The notes beneath the pieces were generated by a model. It was not told where the DNA came from, made no database searches, and saw only the letters and a program-made list of their open reading frames with translations. Both the position numbers and the translations under genes were made by a program. From NCBI RefSeq assembly GCF_026342435.1, contig NZ_JAPEMT010000001.1, positions 1,420,501-1,484,500 on the forward strand: a stretch of DNA of 64,000 nt, in the 5' to 3' direction. Shown piece by piece: positions 8,992 through 16,032 of the stretch; the first letter of the stretch is position 1, and every line of letters starts with the position of its first letter. This DNA is from Streptomyces sp. NBC_00237. GTDB taxonomy: Bacteria; Actinomycetota; Actinomycetes; Streptomycetales; Streptomycetaceae.

Positions 8992-9261
8992 TCAACTACG
9001 TCCGTAGTCCCAGGGCGGAGTGCCGCTTCCGTAGATCTCCAGCCGTACGCCTTCGAGGAGGTGCGCGGGTGTGGGTGTTCCGCCGGGCAGTGTCAGTTCC
9101 ACGGGCTCGTACGTCAGGGTGAGCGGCCCGGTTGGCTCGCAGGTGCCGCGCCATTCCCCGGTGACCGGGTCGACGGTGAGGTCCACGTGCACGGGCACGG
9201 TGGTGACGCCGTCCTCGTCGGGGAGGGAGAGAGCGCCGGGCCCGGAGTAGGCGGTAGTCAT
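8992..9261 (-). CDS. Hypothetical phage protein, beta-rich
   Basis: An 89-residue soluble protein starting at the ATG at 9261 (MTTAYSGPGALSLPDEDG). Beta-strand-like segments (VPVHVDLTVDPVTGEWRGTC and LTLTYEPVELTLPGG) suggest a small beta domain. No known family. It is separated from neighbours by long noncoding stretches on both sides, so it is probably transcribed from its own promoter within 9262-9670. Confidence 0.6.
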   Translation of the reverse strand: MTTAYSGPGALSLPDEDGVTTVPVHVDLTVDPVTGEWRGTCEPTGPLTLTYEPVELTLPGGTPTPAHLLEGVRLEIYGSGTPPWDYGRS

Positions 9262-9671
9262 CGTCTCGTCCTCTCGGGCAGTGGGCCCCGCCGCGTCGGG
9301 GGTGGGCCGCAGCGGGGCCTCGGGAGTGCCGGATCTGTGTCTCCCGCGGGGACCGATCACGCGCGGACCCAATGCAACCACCAGATCTGGGGTGTGGCCC
9401 CGCGTCATTCCAGTCCCAGACGGTGTGTGCGGGACTTTCGAAGCGCTGCCCTCGGTGCGCGACCTTTACGTGACCTGACCTGCGGAGCGCACCTCAATTC
9501 TGCCGAAGTGGAGGAGAGTTGTGCAATGTGGCATGCCAGCCGCGATGCGTGTGCCCTGTTATAGGCTGACGCTGCTTCACTCACTCCTCCCACGAACTCA
9601 CCGACACCCACAAGGAAGTTCGGTGACCGAGCTCCGACAGTCGGGGCTCGTTGGAGGAGAAGGAGGAAGCA

Positions 9672-9797
9672 ATGGTGACTCCCGATATGGGTAAGCCCAG
9701 CAAGCGATGGACCGGCCCCGAGAGGTGGCAGGTTGCCACCGGAGTGCTGGCGCTACTCGTTGGGATCATCGCCTGTGTGGGGCAGTTCGTGCAGTAA
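9672..9797 (+). CDS. 41-residue single-pass membrane protein
   Basis: A small gene with an unusually strong ribosome site (GGAGGAGAAGGAGGAA) just before ATG 9672. The product has a polar N-terminus (MVTPDMGKPSKRWTGPERWQ) and one membrane helix (VATGVLALLVGIIACVGQFV). A strong hairpin terminator follows at 9841-9875, so this looks like a complete one-gene unit read against the surrounding leftward phage genes. Such isolated units expressed from a prophage can be moron genes (for example exclusion peptides); this is inference. Confidence 0.6.
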   Translation: MVTPDMGKPSKRWTGPERWQVATGVLALLVGIIACVGQFVQ

Positions 9798-9840
9798 CTG
9801 CCAACATCCACACGAGTCCAGCCGTACGGCCGCTCACGCA

Positions 9841-9875
9841 GTGAGCCCGGCCGGATGATGCACGGCCGGGCTCAC
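9841..9875 (+). terminator. Strong intrinsic terminator after the 41-residue gene
   Basis: Perfect 13-base arms (GTGAGCCCGGCCG at 9841-9853 and CGGCCGGGCTCAC at 9863-9875) enclose a 9-base loop, 44 bases after the stop codon at 9797. The hairpin is symmetrical and could also stop leftward transcription arriving from 10176. Confidence 0.7.
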
Positions 9876-10010
9876 ATACTGCATCGCGAGGGCCTGATCC
9901 GGTAGCCGCCGGGTCAGGCTCTTCGTCGTACGGAACGAGGCACCACCCCGTTCCGACAAGAAGAACTCTACCGTGATTAGACACGGATGCTCTGGGCGCT
10001 ACAATTCCCG

Positions 10011-10069
10011 GCCCAAATTGGGCTTCGCGACACATTTGCAATGTGTTCCGTCACCACATTGCAAATGTG
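10011..10069. repeat. Cluster of AT-rich dyads in noncoding phage DNA
   Basis: Three dyads lie within 60 bases: GCCCAA-A-TTGGGC (10011-10023), CACATTTGCAATGTG (10031-10045) and its exact reverse complement CACATTGCAAATGTG (10055-10069). The last two form a perfect 15-base stem with a 9-base loop. Their base composition (about 40% GC) stands out in a 70% GC genome. The cluster lies about 105 bases past the end of the leftward membrane-gene operon and could be a terminator, a protein binding cluster or both. Confidence 0.75.
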
Positions 10070-10175
10070 GTGGCCTGGAGACATTGCCAGCGCCGTCAAT
10101 GCCCGCACCTGGGCCTCGACCACCATCCGCAGACCTCGCAGAAGCCGTAGTCGAGTGCGGCCAACAGTCGGGGGA

Positions 10176-10982
10176 TCATGCGTCGTTCACCTCCCTTCCA
10201 CCCTTGCGTGTCGTGTGGTGCTTCGAGCCGTCGTGGACGGTGATCTGAGCCCCTCCCGCGTTGCGGGTCACGCGGATGCCCGAGGTGTTGTTGTCGTTGT
10301 TGTTGGCCTCTTGACCTGCGCCAACAACACCGTCAGAAGGGGCGGACGGGGTGGGGTAGTAGGGGGCGAGGTCCTCGTGCCGGACGCCGGTGCTGCTGCC
10401 GCGTCCTCGCATTCGCACGTCCCCGATGGGGATGCGGGAGCGGGTGAGACGGTCACGGACGGCGGCTGGGGTGGTGCCGAGCGTCTCGGCGAGGACGGCG
10501 ATGTGGACGTGTGGGGTGCCGATCTTCTCCGCAGCGTCGAGGAGTTCGGGGAGCGTCGGGGGCGCGCTGGCCGGGGCGGGAGTCGGCGGTGGCGTCTCGC
10601 CTTCCTCGCCCTCCGGCTCGGCACCCTCGGCGGCGGTTTCGGTCGGCCGGGTGGTGACGACGCGGGGCCGGTTGTGGGTTCGGTACGCGGTGATGCACCA
10701 CCCGATGGTGATCGGCCAGAGGAGCCAGGCCAGCCGGTCGGAGTGGGCGGCGATGGTTCCGAGGAGTCCGCCGCCGAGCTTGCGGGCGACGAGGCCGAGG
10801 ACGAGGAGGATCCCGACGCGGAGACACCACTCCCACCCGCTGGCCTCGCTGAGCCAGCCGCGGATCCCGCCTGCCCACCGGCGTGCGGTGGCTGCGGTGC
10901 GGTGTCCGAGGGCCCAGCAGAGGTAGCCGGAGCCGCGTCCGATGCGCTGGCAGGCGGCACGGAGCCACTGGGCGGTGGTCAC
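10176..10982 (-). CDS. Membrane protein with C-terminal HTH-like domain, plasmid-spread-like
   Basis: A 268-residue protein starting at GTG 10982, which overlaps the upstream stop as GTGA. The N-terminal half has two predicted membrane helices (ECCLRVGILLVLGLV-like segment near residue 55 and LAWLLWPITIGWCITAY). A Pro- and Glu-rich linker follows, then a helical domain (LLDAAEKIGTPHVHIAVLAE, TTPAAVRDRLTRSRIPIGDV) that resembles winged-helix domains of Streptomyces plasmid spread (Spd) type proteins. It is the last gene of the coupled membrane-gene block. Function is not established. Confidence 0.7.
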   Translation of the reverse strand: MTTAQWLRAACQRIGRGSGYLCWALGHRTAATARRWAGGIRGWLSEASGWEWCLRVGILLVLGLVARKLGGGLLGTIAAHSDRLAWLLWPITIGWCITAYRTHNRPRVVTTRPTETAAEGAEPEGEEGETPPPTPAPASAPPTLPELLDAAEKIGTPHVHIAVLAETLGTTPAAVRDRLTRSRIPIGDVRMRGRGSSTGVRHEDLAPYYPTPSAPSDGVVGAGQEANNNDNNTSGIRVTRNAGGAQITVHDGSKHHTTRKGGREVNDA

Positions 10983-11572
10983 ACGAGGCTCCCGAGGTCG
11001 ACGGTCGTGAGGGTGGTGAGGGCCCACGCGCCGAGGGAGTTCGCCCCGGGGACGACGAGGTCGCCGATGACCGCGAAGATTCCGGTGCCGAGGGCGAGGA
11101 GGACGCCGACGAACACGCCTTTCTTGAAGCGGGATTTGCTGGCCTTGGCGATCTTCTTGCGCATGAGCCACAGCACGATGACCGCGACGAAGACGACGAC
11201 GGCCCCGTAGCCGTCCAGGCGCGGCGGCGCCGCGGTGGCGATCGTGGGCGCGCTCTGGCCGGTCAGCCAGGACTGGAGGACTCCTCCGAGTCCGTTGCCG
11301 CCCCAGCGCAGGAACCCGGCGAGGTAGCCGAGGATGCCTGCGGGGCAGCCCACCATCAGCGTGCCGAAGGTGATCCCGGACCAGAAGGGGAGCAGCTCCT
11401 TGGGGTCCTTGGCCTTGCCTCCGGGTGCGCCTCCGGCTGCTGCTGCACCCCCGCCGCCGCGCCACCAGGTGAGGTGTTCGACGGCGAAGAGGCCCATGCC
11501 GAGGACGAGTCCGGCGGTGGAGACGGTGGCGCTGGTCATGTCGCCGATTCCGACGGCCAGGGTGACGGTCAT
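10979..11572 (-). CDS. Polytopic membrane protein of the coupled block
   Basis: A 197-residue protein with about four or five predicted membrane helices (for example TVSTAGLVLGMGLFAVEHL, GITFGTLMVGCPAGILGYL, GAVVVFVAVIVLWLM, GVFVGVLLALGTGIFAVIG) and a basic loop KKIAKASKSRFKKG. A Gly- and Ala-rich loop lies near residue 40. Start 11572 overlaps the upstream stop by 4 bases and its end overlaps the next start by 4, so it is translationally coupled on both sides. Family not recognised; membrane proteins of this layout occur in plasmid transfer/spread regions of actinomycetes. Confidence 0.7.
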   Translation of the reverse strand: MTVTLAVGIGDMTSATVSTAGLVLGMGLFAVEHLTWWRGGGGAAAAGGAPGGKAKDPKELLPFWSGITFGTLMVGCPAGILGYLAGFLRWGGNGLGGVLQSWLTGQSAPTIATAAPPRLDGYGAVVVFVAVIVLWLMRKKIAKASKSRFKKGVFVGVLLALGTGIFAVIGDLVVPGANSLGAWALTTLTTVDLGSLV

Positions 11573-12138
11573 GGGCGTACTCCCGTCAGGACGTACACGG
11601 CGGTGATGACAGGCAGGACGATGGCGGTGGCGATGAGCGCGGACCACAGCAGCGTCCGGGCCACGGCAGCGCGCGCTTTGGGGAGCCACAGCTCCTCGGC
11701 GGCTCCGGCGGCGGCGACGCGGTACACCTGATCGGCGAACATGAGGATGCCGAGAGGGATGAGGGCGATGACCCATGCTCCGGCGAGTCCGGCCTCGGTG
11801 CGGGCGGTGCCGAGTACGTCGGTCCACCAGGTGGTGACCGGGGACCCGGCGAGAACGCACACGCCGTTGTAGATAGGGCGGCACTTCGTCCACCAGGCCG
11901 GGCCGGGCTCGGGCTCGGGGACCGCGGGCAGTCCGGTGAAGATGTAGTGCGTGTGGAAGTGGATGTCGCGGGTGGGCGGCACGGCTGGTGGGGCGGGCGG
12001 GGGCGGTGCAGGGGTGGGCTCGGAGAGGTACCAGTCCGGCGGAGGCGGTGGTGCGGGCGGCGCAGTCGGCTTCGGCGGGATGGGGAGGGGTTCCCCGGCG
12101 GGGATGATCCGGGTCGGCGTGATGGGCTGGTCGGTCAC
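11569..12138 (-). CDS. Proline-rich membrane protein of the coupled block
   Basis: A 189-residue protein. The first 65 residues are Pro-rich (APPAPPPPPDWYLSEPTPAP), followed by a soluble middle with His residues (DIHFHTHYIF), then two C-terminal membrane helices (GAWVIALIPLGILMFADQV and TLLWSALIATAIVLPVITAV). I chose GTG 12138, which overlaps the upstream stop as GTGA; GTG 12141 is the alternative. It is coupled on both sides. No family recognised. Confidence 0.7.
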   Translation of the reverse strand: MTDQPITPTRIIPAGEPLPIPPKPTAPPAPPPPPDWYLSEPTPAPPPPAPPAVPPTRDIHFHTHYIFTGLPAVPEPEPGPAWWTKCRPIYNGVCVLAGSPVTTWWTDVLGTARTEAGLAGAWVIALIPLGILMFADQVYRVAAAGAAEELWLPKARAAVARTLLWSALIATAIVLPVITAVYVLTGVRP

Positions 12139-12275
12139 CACTGGCCCCCGTACATGAGGGCGATGAGCAGAGCGAGCAGGGCTGCCCCGAGGGCAAGTTC
12201 ACGCCGCTCGGCCGAGCGGGAGGCGTAGGCGATGACCGCGGCGATGATGCCTGCGGCGAGGGCGAGGTAGATCAC
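12135..12275 (-). CDS. 46-residue membrane protein
   Basis: A small two-helix membrane protein (VIYLALAAGIIAAVIAYASR and ALGAALLALLIALMYGGQW) separated by a charged turn RSAERRE. GTG 12275 overlaps the stop of the upstream gene as GTGA, and its own stop overlaps the next start. The consistent 4-base overlaps on both sides are the main evidence that it is a gene. Confidence 0.65.
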   Translation of the reverse strand: MIYLALAAGIIAAVIAYASRSAERRELALGAALLALLIALMYGGQW

Positions 12276-12475
12276 GATGTGTGGCTCCACAGGGTGGCCG
12301 CGGTGCATGCGGCGGTGAGGGTGGCGGCGGCACGGTGGTGGCCGTGGCAGAGGGCGAGCCCGGCGAGGAGCAGCGTCACGGCGTCGGTGGCGTACGCGGC
12401 CTGAGGGCTGGTGAGGCCGAGGACGGTGACGAGGTGCCAGGCGTCGGCGAGGTCGCGGAGCGGGGTCTCGGTCAT
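12272..12475 (-). CDS. 67-residue membrane-associated protein
   Basis: A short protein starting at ATG 12475, which overlaps the upstream stop by 4 bases. It has one or two hydrophobic segments (DAVTLLLAGLALC and AAATLTAACTAATL) and two His clusters (CHGHHRAAA, WSHTS). It belongs to the same coupled operon. Function unknown. Confidence 0.65.
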   Translation of the reverse strand: MTETPLRDLADAWHLVTVLGLTSPQAAYATDAVTLLLAGLALCHGHHRAAATLTAACTAATLWSHTS

Positions 12476-12630
12476 GCGAGCCACTCCGACATCACTGCCC
12501 CGCAGACGGTGACTGCGGTGATGTCGGCGACGAGGACGATCGCGGCGACGAGGCGACGGTGGTCGCGGACGGCGACGCCGAGCGCGGCGAGGATCGCGCA
12601 CAGGGGGAAGCCGATCAGGGCGAGGAGCAT
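12472..12630 (-). CDS. 52-residue membrane protein
   Basis: A two-helix membrane peptide (LLALIGFPLCAILAALGVAV and LVAAIVLVADITAVTVCGAV) with a basic turn RDHRR. ATG 12630 overlaps the stop of the DUF2637-like gene as ATGA. It has the size and hydrophobicity of small spread proteins of Streptomyces plasmids, but no sequence signature is clear. Confidence 0.65.
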   Translation of the reverse strand: MLLALIGFPLCAILAALGVAVRDHRRLVAAIVLVADITAVTVCGAVMSEWLA

Positions 12631-13655
12631 CAGTTGTAGCCGCCTTCCATCCGCCCGGAACCCGGCTTGGGCTTGGCCTTGGTCGTGAGGTACTTGCGGA
12701 CGGTGTCCTGCCGTACGGGGCGGCCGAGGATGCGGGCGGCCTCGGCGGTCGCCTGGACCTCGTCGGTGATGCCGCGGGCGGCGACGAGCTTCACGGCTTC
12801 GAGGACGTTCGTCGGCGCGGGTCCGGATCGATCCGGATCGGGGTCCGTGCTGGTCACGGGCGGGACGGCTCTGCCGGTGAGGAGTGGGTCCGGGGTGAAT
12901 CCGGACGGGTCCGGACGCTCGATCCGAACCTGTGGGGGCTGGTGGCCGAGGACGAGGGCGACCTGGACGGCGGAGACGTGGACGCCGTAGGAGGTGAGTT
13001 CCGCGGCGAGTTCGGCGGGCGGGGTGCCCGGCTTGGCCGAGTGCGCGAGGCGGATCGCGTCGGCGGGGTCCATGCCGGTGAAGTGGTCGCGCAGGGCTGC
13101 GGATGCGGTGCGGGGGCGGTCCGGGCGGGTTCCGGATTCGTTCCGGATCGGGTCCGTGCTGGTGGTGACGTGGGTGATGGCCCGCTTCTTCGTGGCGTCC
13201 CACGCCTCCTCGCGGGCAAGGAGCCAGCCCCACACCCCGTACCGGGGCAGGGTCACCGGGCGCTCCCCGGCAGCCGTGCGGCGGCGGGCCCGGACGGCCG
13301 ACCAGGCGAGGCCGGAGACGAGAAGGAGCGCGACGGTGGGCGCGGCGAAGAGCAGGGTGGCGCCGAGGCCGCCGTTGATGTGGACGGCGTGGAGGCGGTT
13401 GAGGTAGACGGAGACGCCGGACAGGGCGAGGGTCGCGAGGTGCGGGCCGAGCGCGGAACGGACCTCCTTGGCGGCCTCGTTGGCGAGGTAGAGGCACGCG
13501 ATGGCGGCGCCGTCGAAGACTGCGGCGGTGAGTACGGCGAGTTGGGTGGGGACGCCGTAGATGTCGTGGGCGACGACGTAGAGGGACCAGGCGGTCATGG
13601 CGGCGGCTGCGGTGCCGATGACGGCGAGGGCGGCCCACCAAATGAAGCGGTTCAC
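12630..13655 (-). CDS. DUF2637-like membrane protein with C-terminal DNA-binding-like region
   Basis: A 341-residue protein. The N-terminal part has about four membrane helices (FIWWAALAVIGTAAAAMTAW, LAVLTAAVFDGAAIACLYLAN, LATLALSGVSVYLNRLHAV, LLFAAPTVALLLVSGLAWSA) in the arrangement of DUF2637, a family found in actinomycete plasmids, ICEs and phages. The C-terminal half is soluble, with two helical repeats that look like HTH segments (LAAELTSYGVHVSAVQVALV and AARILGRPVRQDTVRKYLT). I chose GTG 13655 because GGAG sits 7 bases upstream; ATG 13688 has no site. It heads the membrane block. Confidence 0.75.
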   Translation of the reverse strand: MNRFIWWAALAVIGTAAAAMTAWSLYVVAHDIYGVPTQLAVLTAAVFDGAAIACLYLANEAAKEVRSALGPHLATLALSGVSVYLNRLHAVHINGGLGATLLFAAPTVALLLVSGLAWSAVRARRRTAAGERPVTLPRYGVWGWLLAREEAWDATKKRAITHVTTSTDPIRNESGTRPDRPRTASAALRDHFTGMDPADAIRLAHSAKPGTPPAELAAELTSYGVHVSAVQVALVLGHQPPQVRIERPDPSGFTPDPLLTGRAVPPVTSTDPDPDRSGPAPTNVLEAVKLVAARGITDEVQATAEAARILGRPVRQDTVRKYLTTKAKPKPGSGRMEGGYN

Positions 13656-13712
13656 GGAGCAGCTCCGGGCGAAGAGGGGCCGGGCCACAGCAGGGGTGGC
13701 CCGGCCGGTGTG

Positions 13713-13814
13713 TCAGTGGGCGAGGTGGACGGCGAGGAGGACCAGGACCGCCAGGGCCGCGCCGAGGATGCCGATGTAGAGGGCGACGATCAGGTACCAG
13801 AGGGCGGTGAGCAT
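13713..13814 (-). CDS. 33-residue single-pass membrane peptide
   Basis: A very small gene (MLTALWYLIVALYIGILGAA then a hydrophobic C-terminus ending VHLAH). Its ATG at 13814 shares a base with the upstream stop (TGATG). It is too short for standard gene calls, but the overlap and full-length membrane helix support it. Its role is unknown. Confidence 0.55.
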   Translation of the reverse strand: MLTALWYLIVALYIGILGAALAVLVLLAVHLAH

Positions 13815-13963
13815 CAGTGGGTGCTCCCCTGCTGGAGGTCGAGCCTGGTGCGGATGTCCTCGGCGGCGTCGTAGTCGGCGCGGCAGGTGTCCGGTGTGGT
13901 CGGCTCGTCGAAGATCGGGCTCGGCCGGGGTCGGAGGTCCGGCTGCTCCTCGTCGGTGCTCAC
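13814..13963 (-). CDS. 49-residue hypothetical protein
   Basis: A short polar protein (VSTDEEQPDLRPRPSPIFDE, then a helix DYDAAEDIRTRLDLQQ). GTG 13963 overlaps the previous gene's stop by 4 bases and its stop touches the next start, so it is part of the coupled operon. No family is known. Confidence 0.55.
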   Translation of the reverse strand: MSTDEEQPDLRPRPSPIFDEPTTPDTCRADYDAAEDIRTRLDLQQGSTH

Positions 13964-14277
13964 TGGGCCGCCCCGTCCGTGAGTGCGTACGCGGCCTTGT
14001 CGAGGACGAGCGCGTACTCGCCCCGGGTGGTGGTCTCCCAGATGCGGGGGGCGGCGGACAGGATCTCGGCGACGCCGGTGGTGCCCGCGAGGCTGGCGGC
14101 GTTGGCGAGGGAGAGTCGTCCGGCGTCGTCGAGCGGGTCGCCGGGGTGCTGGCGGCACATGGTGGCCATGACGCCGAGGGCGGCCCGGACGCGGGCCCTC
14201 GTCGCCGAGGATGCGGCGTGGGCGCGGCGGAGCCCTTCATCGGGCTGGGTGGCACAGATACGATCAGGCACGGTCAT
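13960..14277 (-). CDS. First gene of the membrane-block operon, hypothetical
   Basis: A 105-residue helical, soluble protein (MTVPDRICATQPDEGLRRAH) read from ATG 14277 with AGGAG 5 bases upstream. It faces the rightward HTH gene at 14445 across a 167-base region that contains a 28-bp palindrome, so its promoter is probably governed by that site. The product has two Cys and a helical C-terminus (TTRGEYALVLDKAAYALTDG). Function unknown. Confidence 0.65.
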   Translation of the reverse strand: MTVPDRICATQPDEGLRRAHAASSATRARVRAALGVMATMCRQHPGDPLDDAGRLSLANAASLAGTTGVAEILSAAPRIWETTTRGEYALVLDKAAYALTDGAAQ

Positions 14278-14373
14278 CACTCCTGGTGAAGTCAGGTTGG
14301 TGACCGGCCCCGGCCATGTGGCGTCGCAAGCGCCGACCGGGGCCGTTCTTGTTGTTGCCCGATCCAAGGTAGC

Positions 14374-14401
14374 GACTTCCTAGCCATATGGCTAGGAAGT
14401 C
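14374..14401. promoter_or_regulatory. 28-bp perfect palindrome, candidate operator
   Basis: Arms GACTTCCTAGCCAT (14374-14387) and ATGGCTAGGAAGTC (14388-14401) are exact reverse complements with no spacer. It lies between divergent genes at 14277 (leftward) and 14445 (rightward). The rightward gene encodes a small HTH-like protein, so autoregulation of a divergent promoter pair is the simplest reading. Confidence 0.75.
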
Positions 14402-14444
14402 AGAGAGAATGGTGCCCATGGCCGAGGCCGAAGGAGGGCCGGAC

Positions 14445-14672
14445 ATGGTTTCGTTCCGCGAGCTCGCACGCCGACTGGTGGAGGACGGCGTCGTCGCCGC
14501 CATCAGTCACCAGCGGGTTTCCCAGCTCCACCGCGAGGACCCTGACTTCCCCGCCGTGGTGCCGGTCGGCCGCTCCAAAGCTGTCGACTACCGTCTCGCC
14601 CGCCCCTACTTCGCGGCGCGCAAGTCGCGCCAGGGTGAGCGCACGGACCTCAAGGACCGGTCTGCCGAGTAG
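14445..14672 (+). CDS. Small HTH DNA-binding protein, putative regulator
   Basis: A 75-residue protein (MVSFRELARRLVEDGVVAAI) with a helix-turn-helix-like N-terminus (FRELARRL-n-ISHQRVSQL) followed by the DPDFPAVVPVGRSKAVDYRL pattern typical of excisionase-like or MerR-like winged helices that read a recognition helix plus wing. ATG 14445 has AGGAGG 7 bases upstream; in-frame ATGs at 14388, 14409 and 14418 have no such site, and the first lies inside the palindrome. It probably binds that palindrome (inference). Confidence 0.75.
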   Translation: MVSFRELARRLVEDGVVAAISHQRVSQLHREDPDFPAVVPVGRSKAVDYRLARPYFAARKSRQGERTDLKDRSAE

Positions 14673-14692
14673 GGGTACGCCCACGCGCAGGG

Positions 14693-14717
14693 GCCCCCGC
14701 CGGGTCGTGGCGGGGGC
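14693..14717 (+). terminator. Hairpin terminator after the HTH gene
   Basis: Nine-base GC arms GCCCCCGCC (14693-14701) and GGCGGGGGC (14709-14717) with a 7-base loop, 20 bases after the stop of the HTH gene. It separates it from the rightward gene at 14745. Confidence 0.6.
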
Positions 14718-14744
14718 TCACGGCTGTGCGGATACGATCCGCCA

Positions 14745-14945
14745 GTGGCTATCGAACTTTCAACCGACCTGATCGAGCTGGAACGTACGGCGTGGGCGGA
14801 GATTCAGGCCGGGACGCTGACCGTGGAGACCGCGCAGGCGGTCCACGAGGCGACCATCGCGCACGCTGAGGCGACCGAGCAGCCCCGTATCAAGGTCGAG
14901 GCGGAGCTGAAGCGGGTCGTCCGCCACCCAGAGCCTGCCGCGTAG
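14745..14945 (+). CDS. Small helical phage protein
   Basis: A 66-residue acidic helical protein (VAIELSTDLIELERTAWAEI) from GTG 14745. There is no clear ribosome site, so it may be leaderless or start differently. One of three rightward genes inside the leftward phage genome. No domain recognised. Confidence 0.5.
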   Translation: MAIELSTDLIELERTAWAEIQAGTLTVETAQAVHEATIAHAEATEQPRIKVEAELKRVVRHPEPAA

Positions 14946-14988
14946 CTGTCCGGATGCGTCCGGGCCCGTCCGGGGTGACGGTGGACCC

Positions 14989-15243
14989 ATGTCTGGCCCA
15001 CCGATAACCGTGCACCCGCCGAAGGGCGAGGGTGGCCGACGTGTCACCGCAGACGGGGCGATCCTCGGCATGGCGTACTCAGACGGGGACCTTATTGAGC
15101 TGCTCCGTCTCGCCGGGGTCGAGGACGCGGAGGACCTGGTGGCCGCTGATACCCCGTGGATCGAGTGGCGAGGCGCGGAGCCTCATGACTACGGGTGGGG
15201 GCCGGGCGAGCCTGGCCACCGGCCCCCACCGTCCCGTGTCTAG
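14989..15243 (+). CDS. Small hypothetical protein found in actinomycete mobile elements
   Basis: An 84-residue protein with a recognisable pattern: ITVHPPKGEGGRRVTADGAI followed by a helix (DLIELLRLAGVEDAEDLV), WIEWRGAEPHDYG and a Pro-rich end. Similar small proteins occur near phage and ICE genes in Streptomyces, but no function is known. Its stop codon overlaps the stop of the convergent gene (shared CTAG, 15240-15243). Confidence 0.65.
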   Translation: MSGPPITVHPPKGEGGRRVTADGAILGMAYSDGDLIELLRLAGVEDAEDLVAADTPWIEWRGAEPHDYGWGPGEPGHRPPPSRV

Positions 15244-15932
15244 GCCGCGTGCGCGTCTGCCGCTGACCAGACGAGGCCGCACCCGGAGCAGCGGGCGAGT
15301 GGGTGTGCTCCTGCTCCGCCGTGGACCTCGATGGGCGATGCGCATGTGGGGCATGGGGCGGCGAGCGGGACGCATCGAGCAGCGATGTCGAGGGCTCGTT
15401 CCACGCGCTCGGCGGCGTCTGCGGCGACGCGGCTGATCCGGTGGTGCTGCGCCTCGTCGAGGGGGCGGCACGGGCCTGGACGGCCCTCCACGCGGGCGCA
15501 GAGCCACAGCGCTGCGTACGGGGCGGTGCGCTGCCCGGTGTACCGCCACCTCTGCGGGTTGACGGCGTCGGCTGCGGCGAGGTGGTCGCGGCGTACCCGG
15601 TCGCTCGCCGGCCACTGGCGCGGGGCACGGGGCATGGGCGAGCGCTGGATTTCGGCGGCGATCTGGTCGGCCAGCTCGACGAGGGCGGTCTCGACCTCGC
15701 GCATGGTGTCGAGGATGCGGATGCGGAGCGGGGCGGCGGTGGTGCCGATCTGCTCGGGGGAACGCTCGTCGGCGCGCAGGAGCGCGGCCTCGTCCGCGTC
15801 GTGCTCGTCGAGGCTTGTCAGGTAGGCGCGGAGTCCGGACGGGGGCCACGTCGCGGTGGGGGGTGCGCCGAGGGCGTCGCGGAGGTCCGGCCACAGGGTG
15901 GCAATGGTGCGGAGGTGCTGGCTGGTGGTCAT
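15240..15932 (-). CDS. Hypothetical phage protein with C-terminal zinc ribbon
   Basis: A 230-residue, mostly helical protein from ATG 15932 (MTTSQHLRTIATLWPDLRDA). The C-terminus carries a likely zinc ribbon, CPTC near residue 190 and CSGC near residue 216, ending GLVWSAADAHAA. Middle segments are rich in Arg. Proteins of this layout are frequent in Streptomyces phages with unknown function; nucleic-acid contact is plausible. Confidence 0.65.
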   Translation of the reverse strand: MTTSQHLRTIATLWPDLRDALGAPPTATWPPSGLRAYLTSLDEHDADEAALLRADERSPEQIGTTAAPLRIRILDTMREVETALVELADQIAAEIQRSPMPRAPRQWPASDRVRRDHLAAADAVNPQRWRYTGQRTAPYAALWLCARVEGRPGPCRPLDEAQHHRISRVAADAAERVERALDIAARCVPLAAPCPTCASPIEVHGGAGAHPLARCSGCGLVWSAADAHAA

Positions 15933-16032
15933 CGTGCGCTCCAGGGGGCGTGCGGGGCGTAGGCTGACGATCACCGTTGGGGCGTGCCTGGTCTGGGGAG
16001 ACAAGAGGCGCGCCCCTACTGCGTGCAGGTGT

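Noticed and set aside
9405..9611. 68-codon leftward frame
   Set aside because: It has no clear ribosome site, no motif, and lies in the noncoding stretch between two supported small genes; could be real, but I cannot support it.
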